NCBI GenBank assembly: GCA_040902195.1
Contig: JBBDXS010000004.1
Coordinates: 118,997 to 182,996, forward strand
From: JBBDXS01 sp040902195
Lineage (GTDB): Bacteria; Chloroflexota; Dehalococcoidia; DSTF01; RBG-16-68-14
DNA length: 64,000 nt
Reading direction: 5' to 3'
Every line of letters begins with the position of its first letter. Position 1 is the first letter of the stretch. A program made the position numbers and the translations under genes. The notes under the pieces were generated by a model, which saw nothing but the letters and a program-made list of their open reading frames with translations, was not told where the DNA came from and ran no database searches. This document shows positions 43,687 through 52,761 of the stretch, one piece after another.

Positions 43687-44877
43687 ATGACCGACCGTCG
43701 CGTCTACGTCGATCACGCAGCCACGACGCCCACCGACCCCCGCGTCGTCGGGGCGATGCTGCCGTACCTGACCGACGGCTGGGGCAACCCGTCCAGCATC
43801 TACTACGAGGCGCGGGAGGCGCGCAAGGGGCTCGATACCGCCCGCCGCGCCGTCGCCGAGGTGCTCGGCGCGCGCTCGCAGGACATCGTCTTCACGAGCG
43901 GCGGTACTGAAGCCGATAACCTCGCGCTGCGCGGCGTCGCCTACGGCGCCAGACGGCGCGGCAACCACATCATCACCACGGCCGTCGAGCACCACGCTGT
44001 CCTCCACAGCGCCGAGCGCCTCGAGCAGGAGGGCTTTCGCGTCACGTACCTCCCCGTCGATCGAGAGGGCTTTGTCGACCTCGCTGCGCTGGCCGGCGCG
44101 CTCGATGACGAGACGACGCTCGTCTCCATCATGTACGCCAACAACGAGGTCGGTACCATCCAGCCCATCGCGGAGGCAGTGCGCATCGTGAAGGAGCGCG
44201 ACGCGCACATCGTCTTCCACACCGACGCCGTGCAGGCCGCGGGCTACCTCGATCTCAACGTCGACCGCCTCGGCGTCGATCTCATGTCGCTCGCCGGGCA
44301 CAAGATCTACGGCCCGAAAGCCACCGGCGTCCTCTACGTTCGCTCGCGCACGCCGTTCGTGTCGCAGATGCTGGGCGGCTCGCAGGAGAAGAACCGTCGT
44401 GCCGGCACCGAGAGCGTCGCGCTCGCCGCCGGCATGTCGGCGGCGCTCCGGCTCGCCGGGGAGGAGCGCGCGCCGCGGTCTGCGCACGTCCGCGCCCTGC
44501 GCGATCGATTGTTCGCTGAGCTGCCGAAGCGCGTACCACGTATGCACGTCACCGGCCCGCTCGATCTCGATCGTCGCATCCCGTCGAGCTTCTCGTGCTG
44601 CTTCGAGCGCGTTGAGGGCGAGTCCGTCCTGCTCCAACTCGATCTCAAGGGCGTCAGCGCGAGCAGCGGCTCCGCCTGCACGACGGCGTCGCTCGAGCCG
44701 TCACACGTCCTGCTCGCGATGAAGGTGCCGCACGAGCTCGCGCGCGGCAGCCTGCGCGTCACGTTCGGCACGGGCAACACGATGGCGGACGTAGACTACC
44801 TGCTCGACGTGATACCGGAGTCCGTCGAACGGCTACGCAGCCTCTCGCCCCAGCACCGCCCCGCCCGCGTCACGTAG
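43687..44877 (+). CDS. Cysteine desulfurase (IscS/NifS family)
   Basis: A 396-residue PLP enzyme liberating sulfur from cysteine for Fe-S clusters. VYVDHAATTPTDPRV, NPSSIYYEAREARKGLD, FTSGGTEADNLALRG, HIVFHTDAVQAAG, the PLP-lysine segment LAGHKIYGPKATGVLY and the active-site Cys loop ASSGSACTTASLEPSHV are intact. It diverges from the SufR-like regulator, and TACGAT six bases before ATG suggests a leaderless promoter near the palindrome. Downstream lies a repeat-rich spacer. Confidence 0.95.
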   Translation: MTDRRVYVDHAATTPTDPRVVGAMLPYLTDGWGNPSSIYYEAREARKGLDTARRAVAEVLGARSQDIVFTSGGTEADNLALRGVAYGARRRGNHIITTAVEHHAVLHSAERLEQEGFRVTYLPVDREGFVDLAALAGALDDETTLVSIMYANNEVGTIQPIAEAVRIVKERDAHIVFHTDAVQAAGYLDLNVDRLGVDLMSLAGHKIYGPKATGVLYVRSRTPFVSQMLGGSQEKNRRAGTESVALAAGMSAALRLAGEERAPRSAHVRALRDRLFAELPKRVPRMHVTGPLDLDRRIPSSFSCCFERVEGESVLLQLDLKGVSASSGSACTTASLEPSHVLLAMKVPHELARGSLRVTFGTGNTMADVDYLLDVIPESVERLRSLSPQHRPARVT

Positions 44878-45315
44878 CGCCCGCGCGACCCAGTAGCCCG
44901 ACCACCTTGCTTTTTCTGTCATCCTGAGGGGAGGGTGGTAGAGGCAGAGGGGTGGGGAGCCCGAAGGACCTCAGTCCTCGACGTGGCGAGACTCGTAGGG
45001 ACAGACCTTGAGGTCTGTCCGGCCCCATCGATTACGTGGCTTCTTCTGTCGTCTTGTCCCAGAGTCGCCTCAGGCGACAGGCCGTCCGCGTAGCGAACAA
45101 GCCGAAGGACCTCAGTCCTCGACGTGGCGAGACCCGTAGGGACAGACCTTAGAGGTCTGTCCGGCCCCATCGATTACGTAGCTTCCATTGTCATCCTGTG
45201 GCGAGACCCGTAGGGGCGCACGGGTGTGCGCCCTTCGTCGCAACCGCCGCCAGCGCTTCCCAACGTTCGACGACTTCCGTGGTCTCGCTTCTCGCTTCCC
45301 GCGTTCGGCTCCCGC
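44878..45315. other. Repeat-rich intergenic region
   Basis: A 438-bp spacer after the cysteine desulfurase gene. It carries GTCATCCTGAGG…GAAGGACC elements (about 44920 and 45050-45110), a third GTCATCCTG fragment at about 45190, and three GTAG-footed REP hairpins: 44999-45020, 45140-45162 (one base added in the loop) and 45214-45233 with GGGCGCAC arms. The first two REPs are part of a larger duplicated block (ACCTCAGTCCTCGACGTGGC…). No gene was recognised. Confidence 0.75.
44995..45237 (+). repeat. Cluster of three REP hairpins
   Basis: Each is preceded by GTAG: arms GGACAGACCT/AGGTCTGTCC twice and GGGCGCAC/GTGCGCCC once. The first two are embedded in about 140-bp blocks with matching flanks, so they were copied as a unit that also includes the TCATCCTGAGG element. 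Confidence 0.8.
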
Positions 45316-45873
45316 TCACCCCGCGCGCGGTCCCGCCAGCGTCGTCGGCAGCTCTCCCGCCGCTGGCTTGCGCAGAAACAACGTAATGTTCTTCGAGTAC
45401 AGCCGCCCCCGCCGGTCGACGACCTGGAACCCCGCGTCCTCCGCTACTTGCGTGATCAGGTGCCTCGTGTAAAGCGTCCAGTGCACGCTGCGGCCCTTCT
45501 TGAACGGCAGGTTCATGTACCAGTGCCAGAAGCGGTTGAGATCGTAGACCATGTTGATCGCGATCAGCGGCAAGTACTGGCAGTTCGGCACGACGAGCAG
45601 CACCTCGCCGCCGTGGCGTAGCGTGCGCAGGCATTCGCGCAGGACGAAGTGCGGGTTGCGGAAGTGCTCGAGCGCATTATCGCAGTGGATGAACTCGAGC
45701 TGCCCGTCGTCGAACGGCAACCCTCCGTCCGCGTTGTGCAGCAGGTCGGGCTTGTAATCCGGGTTCACATCAATACCAAAGCAGCCGGGGTACTTCTGGT
45801 CCGGCTTCCCACAGCCGATATCGACGCGCCGCACCGCGCGGAGCTCGGTCTTCGCTTCAGACGCCTCGACCAA
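45316..45873 (-). CDS. SAM-dependent methyltransferase (class I)
   Basis: A 185-residue protein: VDIGCGKPDQKYPGCFGIDVNPD gives motif I with an unusual KPDQKY insertion, LPFDDGQLEFIHCDNALEHF motif III-like, and the Methyltransf_11-type RECLRTLRHGGEVLLVVPN. It starts with TTG eight bases after GAGGA. It lies 16 bases after the GT2 stop on the same strand, so they are co-transcribed in a glycan locus. A sugar or lipid-linked substrate is likely but not provable. Confidence 0.83.
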   Translation of the reverse strand: MVEASEAKTELRAVRRVDIGCGKPDQKYPGCFGIDVNPDYKPDLLHNADGGLPFDDGQLEFIHCDNALEHFRNPHFVLRECLRTLRHGGEVLLVVPNCQYLPLIAINMVYDLNRFWHWYMNLPFKKGRSVHWTLYTRHLITQVAEDAGFQVVDRRGRLYSKNITLFLRKPAAGELPTTLAGPRAG

Positions 45874-45889
45874 CCCCTGGTTCCTCGCT

Positions 45890-46729
45890 CTAACGAGTGC
45901 GCCGCACGATCAGGTCCGCGATCAACGCTATCGCGCCGATCTGGACGCCTGTCATGACTATCAGCACAGACGACGTCGTGACGTGCCAGTCGTAGCGAAC
46001 GATATCGACGACCGCCTTCGCCGAACCGGCCGCGAGAAACAGTAGCGCGACGGGCAACAGCACGCGCAGCGGGTCGACGTACATGACCATGCGCACGATC
46101 GCGAGTAGCATGTTGTACGTGTCGCCGAACGGTCTGAACTTGGAGGCGCCGGTGCGCCGCGCGCTGTAAGCGATCGGCACGAACGCGATGCGTCCCCGGT
46201 GCGAAAGCGACGCCAGCGTCAGCGTGGTCGAGTTGGAGAAGCCGTCCGGGATCAGCGCCCGATAGCGCAGCGCGGCTTCGCGCGTGAGCACGCGCATCCC
46301 CGAGTTCATGTCGCCCACCTTCTGCCCGCTCAGGAACGCCGCGAACATGCGCAGCGTCCGCTTCGCCAGCACGCGCAACGGGCGCATGCTGCCTTGCTCG
46401 CTCTGCCGGTCCCCGACGACCTGCTCGTAACCGCTCTCCTTGCAGAACGATACGAGTCGCGGCAGCTCCTCGGTTGGGTAGGTGCCGTCGCCATCGATGA
46501 GGCAAATGTACTCGCCGCGCGCCTTCGCGAAGCCGGTCTTGATCGCTGCGCCCTGGCCCAGGTTTACGGGATGGGCGATCACCGTCGCGCCTGCCGCGCG
46601 CGCCTCGTCTGCCGTCCGATCGGAGGAGCCGTCATCGACGACGAGCACTTCAATCGATGCGCTGCCGAACGCCTGCCGGATGTGCGATACCGCATCGCGG
46701 ATGGCGGCCTCTTCGTTGTACGCGGGCAC
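45890..46729 (-). CDS. Family 2 glycosyltransferase with C-terminal membrane helices (DPM/GtrB-like)
   Basis: A GT-A fold transferase: PAYNEEAAIRDAVSHI, VVDDGSSDRTADEA, GQGAAIKTGFAKARGEYICLIDGDGTYP (DxD), KVGDMNSGMRVLTREAA, then two membrane helices at the end (VLLPVALLFLAAG and VLIVMTGVQIGAIALIADLI). These transfer a sugar to polyprenyl phosphate. The given start (GTG) is not credible by itself because the first beta strand (VSVIV before PAYNEE) lies upstream. The frame continues open to about 46852 with no ATG, GTG or TTG, but GAAGGAG is followed eight bases later by an in-frame ATC at 46810, giving about 27 extra residues. The true N-terminus probably starts there. Confidence 0.88.
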   Translation of the reverse strand: MPAYNEEAAIRDAVSHIRQAFGSASIEVLVVDDGSSDRTADEARAAGATVIAHPVNLGQGAAIKTGFAKARGEYICLIDGDGTYPTEELPRLVSFCKESGYEQVVGDRQSEQGSMRPLRVLAKRTLRMFAAFLSGQKVGDMNSGMRVLTREAALRYRALIPDGFSNSTTLTLASLSHRGRIAFVPIAYSARRTGASKFRPFGDTYNMLLAIVRMVMYVDPLRVLLPVALLFLAAGSAKAVVDIVRYDWHVTTSSVLIVMTGVQIGAIALIADLIVRRTR

Positions 46730-46896
46730 GATGACGGAAACGGCGACCGGTGCGTCAGGCTGTCCGCCGGTCCCGCTTGCTTCTCGTAAGGCTGCGCCAG
46801 CTTCGACGATGGCTAATTCTCCTTCGCGATTAAGTTCTGTGGCATGGTATGGTCAGCCCGGGAACGCTGTCAACGAGCGTTGATCACGAGGAGCGC

Positions 46897-47919
46897 ATGT
46901 CGTTCATCTCTCGCAACAAGGCGGCGATCGCGCGCTACAGCATCGGTCTGGCCGTGATCGTGCTCACGTTCTACTTCCTGGGCCGCAATCTCGCATCGAA
47001 CTGGAATGACCTGCGCTCCGAGGAGCTCGATATCCAACCGGCGCTCCTCGTTCTGTCCGGCTGTTTTCTCGCCGGCGATATCATGATGCGCTCGATCGTC
47101 TGGTGGGACCTCACCGGCTATTTCGCCGGCGACGCGCGGCCGCCGTATCCGCGAATGGCGAAGGTGTTCCTCTATTCGTGGATCGGGCGCTATGTCCCCG
47201 GCAAAGTCGCGTACCTCGTCGGGCGCTTCTATCTCGGCCGGGCCGCCGGCGTCCCGTCGCGCGCGCTGGTCGGCGGCATCGCGTACGAGAACGTCCTGGT
47301 CCTCATCATGGCGATGGTGCTGTCGGCGCTCCTCCTCGTCCCGTCGCTAGCCGTCGAGTCCGAAAGTTTCTGGCCCTACCTCGCGCTGCCGGCCGCCGCA
47401 ATTGGTGGCGTAGCGCTATTGCACCCTGCCGTGCTCAGCCGCGTCCTGCGCCTCGCGATGCGCCTTACCGGCCGTGATCTGCCCGACAGCGACTGGATCC
47501 TCCCCGCGCGTCGCATGGCGAGAACGCTCGCGCTCAGCGCCATCGTCTTCTCCCTCAGCGGCGTCGGGTTCTATCTTATGGTCGCGTCGCTCACGAATTA
47601 TCCGGCACGCTACCTCCCGCTCGCCGCCGGAGCGATGACGCTCGGCGCCGTCGTCGGATCGATAAGCATCATTACGCCTGCGGGCCTCGGCGTGCGCGAA
47701 GGCGTTCTCGTGGGCATCTTGCAGTTCACGATGCCGCGAGAGCTGGCCGTGCTCGTCGCCGTCGTCGCGCGAGTCTGGGCGACGGTCGTCGATCTCGCGC
47801 TCGTCGGCCTCTGCTTCGCGTTCGATTACGTCTCGGGCGATCGGCTGCTGTTCGCCGCGTTCCGCTCGCGCAGCGACGACGGCTTGGAAATCGAGACGGC
47901 CCCCGCGCTGGAGAGCTAG
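46897..47919 (+). CDS. Lysylphosphatidylglycerol synthase-like / UPF0104 membrane protein
   Basis: A 340-residue protein with about eight membrane helices and the LPG_synthase_TM pattern: LYSWIGRYVPGKVAYLVGRFYLGRAAGVPSRALVGGIAYENV and the later GSISIITPAGLGVREGVLVGIL. Members flip or transfer lipid or glycan intermediates; the family is often beside glycosyltransferases, as here. The ATG follows ACGAGGAG by four bases. The upstream in-frame Met at 46849 has no ribosome site. The stop shares the CTAG palindrome with the convergent epimerase. Confidence 0.83.
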   Translation: MSFISRNKAAIARYSIGLAVIVLTFYFLGRNLASNWNDLRSEELDIQPALLVLSGCFLAGDIMMRSIVWWDLTGYFAGDARPPYPRMAKVFLYSWIGRYVPGKVAYLVGRFYLGRAAGVPSRALVGGIAYENVLVLIMAMVLSALLLVPSLAVESESFWPYLALPAAAIGGVALLHPAVLSRVLRLAMRLTGRDLPDSDWILPARRMARTLALSAIVFSLSGVGFYLMVASLTNYPARYLPLAAGAMTLGAVVGSISIITPAGLGVREGVLVGILQFTMPRELAVLVAVVARVWATVVDLALVGLCFAFDYVSGDRLLFAAFRSRSDDGLEIETAPALES

Positions 47920-48851
47920 CCGCGCTCCTGAAGCCAGCGCCACTCCGCCTCGACGCCATCGCGCAACGAGACCTTCGGCGCGAAGCCGATCGCCGCGCGC
48001 GCGAGGGAGTTGTCGCCCCAGGTATCCTTCGCGTCGCCCCGCGCCGCTTCCTCGTGCGCGATGCGCAGCGAACGGCCCGTCACGTCCTCGATCATCGAGA
48101 GGAGGTCGCGCAGCGCGATGCGCGAGCCGCCGCAAATGTTCAGGACACGCTCATTGTTGTCGCGCTCCGCCGTGAGCACGTGCGCCTCGACAACGTCGCT
48201 GGCGTATGTGAAGTCGCGTGTCTGCGTTCCGTCCCCGTACACGGTGACGGGCGTGCCGGCGCGCGCCGCCATGAGGAAGCGGCGGATCGCCATGTCAGGG
48301 CGCTGTCGCGGGCCGTACACCGTGAAGAGCCGTAGCGATACCGCCGGTACGCCGTAGCTCTGCGCGTAAAGCGAACAAAGGTGTTCCGCAGCGAGCTTCG
48401 TTACGCCGTACGGCGACACGGGCAGTGGCAGCGCCTGCTCGGTCACCGGCAGCGACTCCGCGTTGCCGTATACCGAAGACGATGATGCGTACACGAACCG
48501 CTTGATGCTGCTCGTCTTCGCCGCCTCGAGCAGCCGCTGCGTGATCGAGATGTTGTTGCGCACGTAGTCTGCGAAGCGTTCGCCCCAGCTCGGCCGGACG
48601 CCCGCCTGCGCCGCGAGGTGGAAGACGTAATCGGCGCCATCGAGAGCCAGATCGATCTCTCCCAGGTCTTGCTCGATCAGCCGGAAGCGATCGTGCGCGC
48701 GCGCGGCAGCGACGTTCGCCTCCTTGTCCGCGCGTTCGTAGTAGTCCGTGAAGCAATCGACGCCCGTAACGTCGTGGCCAATCTCGAGCAGCCGCTCCAC
48801 GAGATGCGATCCGATGAAGCCCGCCGCGCCTGTTACGATGCTTTGCGTCAC
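47916..48851 (-). CDS. NAD-dependent nucleotide-sugar epimerase/dehydratase (extended SDR)
   Basis: A 311-residue extended short-chain dehydrogenase: SIVTGAAGFIGSHLVERLLE NAD-binding loop, DYVFHLAAQAGVRPSW, the catalytic Ser and YxxxK in ASSSSVYGNAES and PYGVTKLAAEHL, FTVYGPRQRPDMAIRRF and TRDFTYASDVVEAH. The closest likely functions are UDP-glucuronate or UDP-glucose 4-epimerase; the neighbouring UDP-glucose dehydrogenase gene favours a UDP-glucuronate or UDP-xylose pathway. Its ATG overlaps the end of the GT-C gene (ATGA). Confidence 0.9.
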   Translation of the reverse strand: MTQSIVTGAAGFIGSHLVERLLEIGHDVTGVDCFTDYYERADKEANVAAARAHDRFRLIEQDLGEIDLALDGADYVFHLAAQAGVRPSWGERFADYVRNNISITQRLLEAAKTSSIKRFVYASSSSVYGNAESLPVTEQALPLPVSPYGVTKLAAEHLCSLYAQSYGVPAVSLRLFTVYGPRQRPDMAIRRFLMAARAGTPVTVYGDGTQTRDFTYASDVVEAHVLTAERDNNERVLNICGGSRIALRDLLSMIEDVTGRSLRIAHEEAARGDAKDTWGDNSLARAAIGFAPKVSLRDGVEAEWRWLQERG

Positions 48852-51268
48852 CGCGTAGATTCCTTCTGCGCCTGTGCTTCCTGCGCGATGTCCTGCAGCT
48901 CCTGTAGCGTTGTCGGCTGGAGCGTGTCCTTCGTGTAATCAGCCAGATACAGCTCTCGCTCTGGATAGAACCCTACCAGCTCGGCGTCCGCATCTGTTAG
49001 CGTTTGCTGCGCCCAGACGATAGTACCGTCCAGGCTCGGACTGTTCGCCCAGAACACGCTCCCGTAGCACCACCAATCCCTGCACGGCGCCACGAACACA
49101 AGCGCGTTGTCGAGGTCCATCTCGTCCGCCCTGTCGAGCAGCCGCCGGTCGGTAGAGTTGAACCCGTCGAGCATCGAGATGCGCTGCGGCATGTACTCAA
49201 TGTTCGACCAGAGGTTGCGCTGCTCCAGCATCCAACCGTGCGCGCTCGACGCCGTCAGCCCCGCGACGAGCCCGAAGATCGCTAGCCCCGCCACGGCCGT
49301 TCCCGATGTCTGCGGCCGCCAGTCGAGCCGCGCCGCCAGCCAGTCGGCCGCGCCGCCCGCCCGCTCGACGAGCATCGTCGCCCCTCGGGCGCTCAGCAAC
49401 ATGAGGAACGGCATCGTCTCGTACCAAAAGCGCGGCCCGTGCATCACCGCCGGGTTCTTGTAGAAGATGTTCGCCGAGGCCAGCGCCAGGAACGCCGCGC
49501 CCAGGAAGTAGTCCCATCGATTGCGCGTCCCCAGCAAGAAGGGCAGTGCCGCGAAGAGGAGGCCGATCGCGGCGGGCCAGCCGTTCGCGACGAGCAGCAT
49601 CAGCGCGAGGAGGAGCTGCTGGTTCTGGAGCCCGTTCGTCACGCTGTGCCCCCCGCTAAAGCCAAACCACTGCGAGGTATCCCCCAGCGTGAGCGTCTGC
49701 GGGCTGGCCAGAAAGTCCCCCGTCGTTGCCTGGTTGTACGCGAAGTATGCCAGCAGCATGACCAGCCCGCCCGCCGCCAGCGCCAGGTCCTCGCGAAAGA
49801 CCTTCGCGCGATCGTCGCCGGCCCGCCACAGCTCGTACAGCATCAACGCCCCTAGGATCGGAACGAACGCCGTCGCCACCAGCGGACGCATGTTGAACAG
49901 CAGGCCCACGAAGATCCCGGCGAAGAACATCGAGAGCGCGCGCCGCTTGCTTGGACGTCTGAGCAAGAAGAGGCACATCAGGACCACGAACACCGCCGTG
50001 TTGTGCGACATATAGTCGCTCGCCGTCATCTGGAAGAACGGCGAGAAGAAGAGCAGGAGCGCGGCCAGCAGTCCCGTGGCCACGCCGTACACGTGGACGC
50101 CGAGCCGGTAGATCAGGAAAAGAGACGCCGCGCCCAGGATCGGCGGTACCAGCCAGATGGCGCCCAGCCGTTCTCCGATCGCCAGGAACAGCGGGTGGCC
50201 GAACGGGTACTGCGAGAACCAGCGCCCGTCGACGATGTGCAGGAAGGGCGGTTTGAAGAACACGAAGCTTGGCGCCACCGGCGGCGGATCAGCCGTCACG
50301 TGGAACGAGGCGAATGTCTTCGCCTGGAAGATATACGCGACCGAGTCCGGCACGTGCGGTATTGCGTCCGCCACGACGTAGTTGATGTACCAGAGCAGTA
50401 CAAGCGTCGATCCCACAACGATGCCTATCAGCGCGTCCGAAGACTCCGCTACCGTCCTGCCCGCGTCGCGCAAGTAGGTATCGAGCCGTGCCTGGCGTAC
50501 TGCGAGCGCGATCGCAATTGCCCCCGCGATCACCACCAGCGCGAGCGGGTAGGGGCGCAAGACCATCGCGGCGATCGATTTGATCGTCTCGCGCCGCTCA
50601 AGCGCCAGTCGCTGGCCGGCGAACTCCCTCGTCGTGCTCCCGCCCTCAGAGATCGTGACGCGGCTGTCGAAACGCCGGTACGGCCAGATCTTCAGCGTGA
50701 TCGAGTCACCGTCCTCCTGCCAGAGGCGGACCGTCGCGATCGTCGCGTTCCGCAGCTCGAGATCGACGGCGTACGCGCCCCAATCGAAGGCGTCGGTCGT
50801 CAGAAAACCTGCGCTGGACGTGCCGTAGACGCCCGAGTCCGTGCTCCACTCTCCGGTGGTGGTGCTCCACCTGTCCGACGGCGCGCCGTCAAAGGCCTCG
50901 TCGAGCACGACATCGCCCCTTGCGAGGTCAGTCACGCGTACCGAGCCGATGCCGGACGGGCTTGGTAGCGACGGCACCTGATCGCCCGGCAGCGAGATCG
51001 CGATGCCTCCGGCTCCCGCCGCATCGTACGGTGTGTCCGCGATCAGCCTGCCGTCGACGTAGGCGCGATATCCGGCGTCGTCCGTCTCGATGCGCAGATG
51101 CGTCGTCGCGCCGCCCCGGCTCCAGACGTACAGTCCGGCGAGCGCGATGTTGACACCGATGATGAGCCAGAACGTGAGGGAGCGCCAGGGCCGAGCGCCG
51201 CGCACGCCGCTCGCGAGATCCGACGCCGCCCGCCCGGCGCGGCTGGTCGCGGCTCCGCGACCGCTCAT
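48848..51268 (-). CDS. GT-C membrane glycosyltransferase with N-terminal extracytoplasmic jelly-roll-like domain
   Basis: An 806-residue protein. A short cytoplasmic tail and one membrane helix (LTFWLIIGVNIALAGLYVW) precede about 170 residues outside the membrane rich in beta strands (YRAYVDGRLIADTPYD, FDWGAYAVDLELRNATIATVRL), like a LamG/DUF1080-type sandwich. Then comes a polytopic GT-C core of 11 or so helices (PHVPDSVAYIFQAKTFASF with the conserved loop acid, WFSQYPFGHPLFLAIGERLGAIWLVPPILG, HGPRFWYETMPFLMLLS). GT-C enzymes use lipid-linked sugars. The prefixed domain is unusual and may bind a glycan acceptor. Stop and next start overlap as ATGA with the epimerase gene. Confidence 0.85.
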   Translation of the reverse strand: MSGRGAATSRAGRAASDLASGVRGARPWRSLTFWLIIGVNIALAGLYVWSRGGATTHLRIETDDAGYRAYVDGRLIADTPYDAAGAGGIAISLPGDQVPSLPSPSGIGSVRVTDLARGDVVLDEAFDGAPSDRWSTTTGEWSTDSGVYGTSSAGFLTTDAFDWGAYAVDLELRNATIATVRLWQEDGDSITLKIWPYRRFDSRVTISEGGSTTREFAGQRLALERRETIKSIAAMVLRPYPLALVVIAGAIAIALAVRQARLDTYLRDAGRTVAESSDALIGIVVGSTLVLLWYINYVVADAIPHVPDSVAYIFQAKTFASFHVTADPPPVAPSFVFFKPPFLHIVDGRWFSQYPFGHPLFLAIGERLGAIWLVPPILGAASLFLIYRLGVHVYGVATGLLAALLLFFSPFFQMTASDYMSHNTAVFVVLMCLFLLRRPSKRRALSMFFAGIFVGLLFNMRPLVATAFVPILGALMLYELWRAGDDRAKVFREDLALAAGGLVMLLAYFAYNQATTGDFLASPQTLTLGDTSQWFGFSGGHSVTNGLQNQQLLLALMLLVANGWPAAIGLLFAALPFLLGTRNRWDYFLGAAFLALASANIFYKNPAVMHGPRFWYETMPFLMLLSARGATMLVERAGGAADWLAARLDWRPQTSGTAVAGLAIFGLVAGLTASSAHGWMLEQRNLWSNIEYMPQRISMLDGFNSTDRRLLDRADEMDLDNALVFVAPCRDWWCYGSVFWANSPSLDGTIVWAQQTLTDADAELVGFYPERELYLADYTKDTLQPTTLQELQDIAQEAQAQKESTR

Positions 51269-51279
51269 CGTCCGCGCGC

Positions 51280-52623
51280 TCAGTCGCCCCGGCGAGGCCG
51301 GCCGATGCCGAAGTACGTGAAGCCGGCGCGCGCTGCCGCGTCGCCGTCGAGCGCGTTGCGCCCGTCGATCAGGACGCCGGAGCGCATCGCGCCGCGTAAG
51401 CGTGTGAGATCGAGGTCTCGGAACTCGCTGTGCTCCGCCGCCACGATCAGCGCGTCGCAGCCGTTCGCGGCCGCATATGCGTCGGCCGCCAGCTCGACGG
51501 CTCCGTCGATGTGGTCGCTCGTGCTGCTGTCCGCGTGCGGATCGAACGCGCGGACGCGCGCTCCCGCCGCGACGAGCCGCTCGACGACGGCCAGCGCCGG
51601 CGAGCTTCGCAGATCGAACGTATCGCCCTTGAAGCTCAGTCCGAGCACAGCCACTGACAGGCCGTCGACGCGCCCGAAGACCTCCTCGAGAAAGGCGAGG
51701 ACGTGGCCGGGCTGATACTCGTTTACCTCGCGCACTGCTTTCAGCAGCGCCGCGTCATAGCCCAGCCGCTCCGCGCTCGAGATCAGCGCGCGCATGTCCT
51801 TCGGAAGACAGCTCCCACCGAAGCCGATCCCTGGCGAGAGGTACGCGTCCGGCCCGATGCGCCGGTCCATCTTCAGCGCGTCGGACACCAGCGAGACGTC
51901 CGCGCCGGCGCGCTCGCAGATGTTTGCGATCTCGTTGATGAAGCTCACGCTCGTCGCAAGGAACGCATTCGCGGCATACTTGATCAGCTCCGCGGTCGGC
52001 AGATCGGTGAGGATGATCGGCGCGCTCATGTTTGCGTAGAGCTTCGCCGCTTCCTTCGCTGCGGCCTCGCTCTCCGCGCCGATCACGACGCGCTCCGGGC
52101 GCAAGAAGTCATCGACGGCGTGGCCTTCGCGCAGGAACTCTGGGTTAGAGATCACGTCGAACTCGAGGTCCGGGTTCTCGGAACGCACACGCTCCGCAAC
52201 CCAGCGGTTCGTGCCGACGGGCACGGTGCTGCGCGTAAACACGAGCGCCTGCGGCGACAGTAGCGGGGCGATGTCGTGGATTGCTGCCGCGAGGGACGTC
52301 AGGTTCGCCTCGCCGTTGCTCTGCGCCGGCGTATCGACGGAGAGCAGAATGTAGCGGGCGCCCGGGATCGTCTCTTCAAACGAGGTCGTGAACGAGAGCC
52401 GCCCCGCGTCCACGTGCCGTCGCAGGAGGTCGTCCAGCCCCGGCTCGAAGAACGGCGCCTTGCCGCGGCTTAGCTCCGCGACACGCGCCTCGTTGACGTC
52501 GACGGCGCGTACGGTGTGACCCATCTCGGCGAGGCAAGCCGCCGTGACCGCCCCGGACCGCCCCGCGCCGACGACGGAGACCTTTGCAATCTCCCCCACA
52601 CTCCCCATCCGAGCATTTCCCAT
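51280..52623 (-). CDS. UDP-glucose/GDP-mannose 6-dehydrogenase family
   Basis: Oxidises a nucleotide sugar to its uronic acid. The 447 residues have the NAD loop VSVVGAGRSGAVTAACLAEMG, TRSTVPVGTNRWVAE, SNPEFLREGHAVDDFLRPERVVIG, the tetramer-helix region ELIKYAANAFLATSVSFINEIA and the catalytic Cys in GIGFGGSCLPKDMRAL. UDP-glucose is the likeliest substrate, given the epimerase nearby. The start given (MGNARMGSVGE) is the first ATG with plausible spacing; a second ATG is five codons downstream. The gene diverges from the GT-C gene at 52762. Confidence 0.92.
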   Translation of the reverse strand: MGNARMGSVGEIAKVSVVGAGRSGAVTAACLAEMGHTVRAVDVNEARVAELSRGKAPFFEPGLDDLLRRHVDAGRLSFTTSFEETIPGARYILLSVDTPAQSNGEANLTSLAAAIHDIAPLLSPQALVFTRSTVPVGTNRWVAERVRSENPDLEFDVISNPEFLREGHAVDDFLRPERVVIGAESEAAAKEAAKLYANMSAPIILTDLPTAELIKYAANAFLATSVSFINEIANICERAGADVSLVSDALKMDRRIGPDAYLSPGIGFGGSCLPKDMRALISSAERLGYDAALLKAVREVNEYQPGHVLAFLEEVFGRVDGLSVAVLGLSFKGDTFDLRSSPALAVVERLVAAGARVRAFDPHADSSTSDHIDGAVELAADAYAAANGCDALIVAAEHSEFRDLDLTRLRGAMRSGVLIDGRNALDGDAAARAGFTYFGIGRPRRGD

Positions 52624-52761
52624 GCCTACCCGGCGCTTGTGACGTGCATATACATGTGCCATTCTAGGGTACTTCTTCGGCGTTCTGCCAACGCAAGCGT
52701 GGGCAAGCATGCACAGGATGACCCTAACCACCACAAACGGGCGCCTCGCCCGGGGCGTTTC

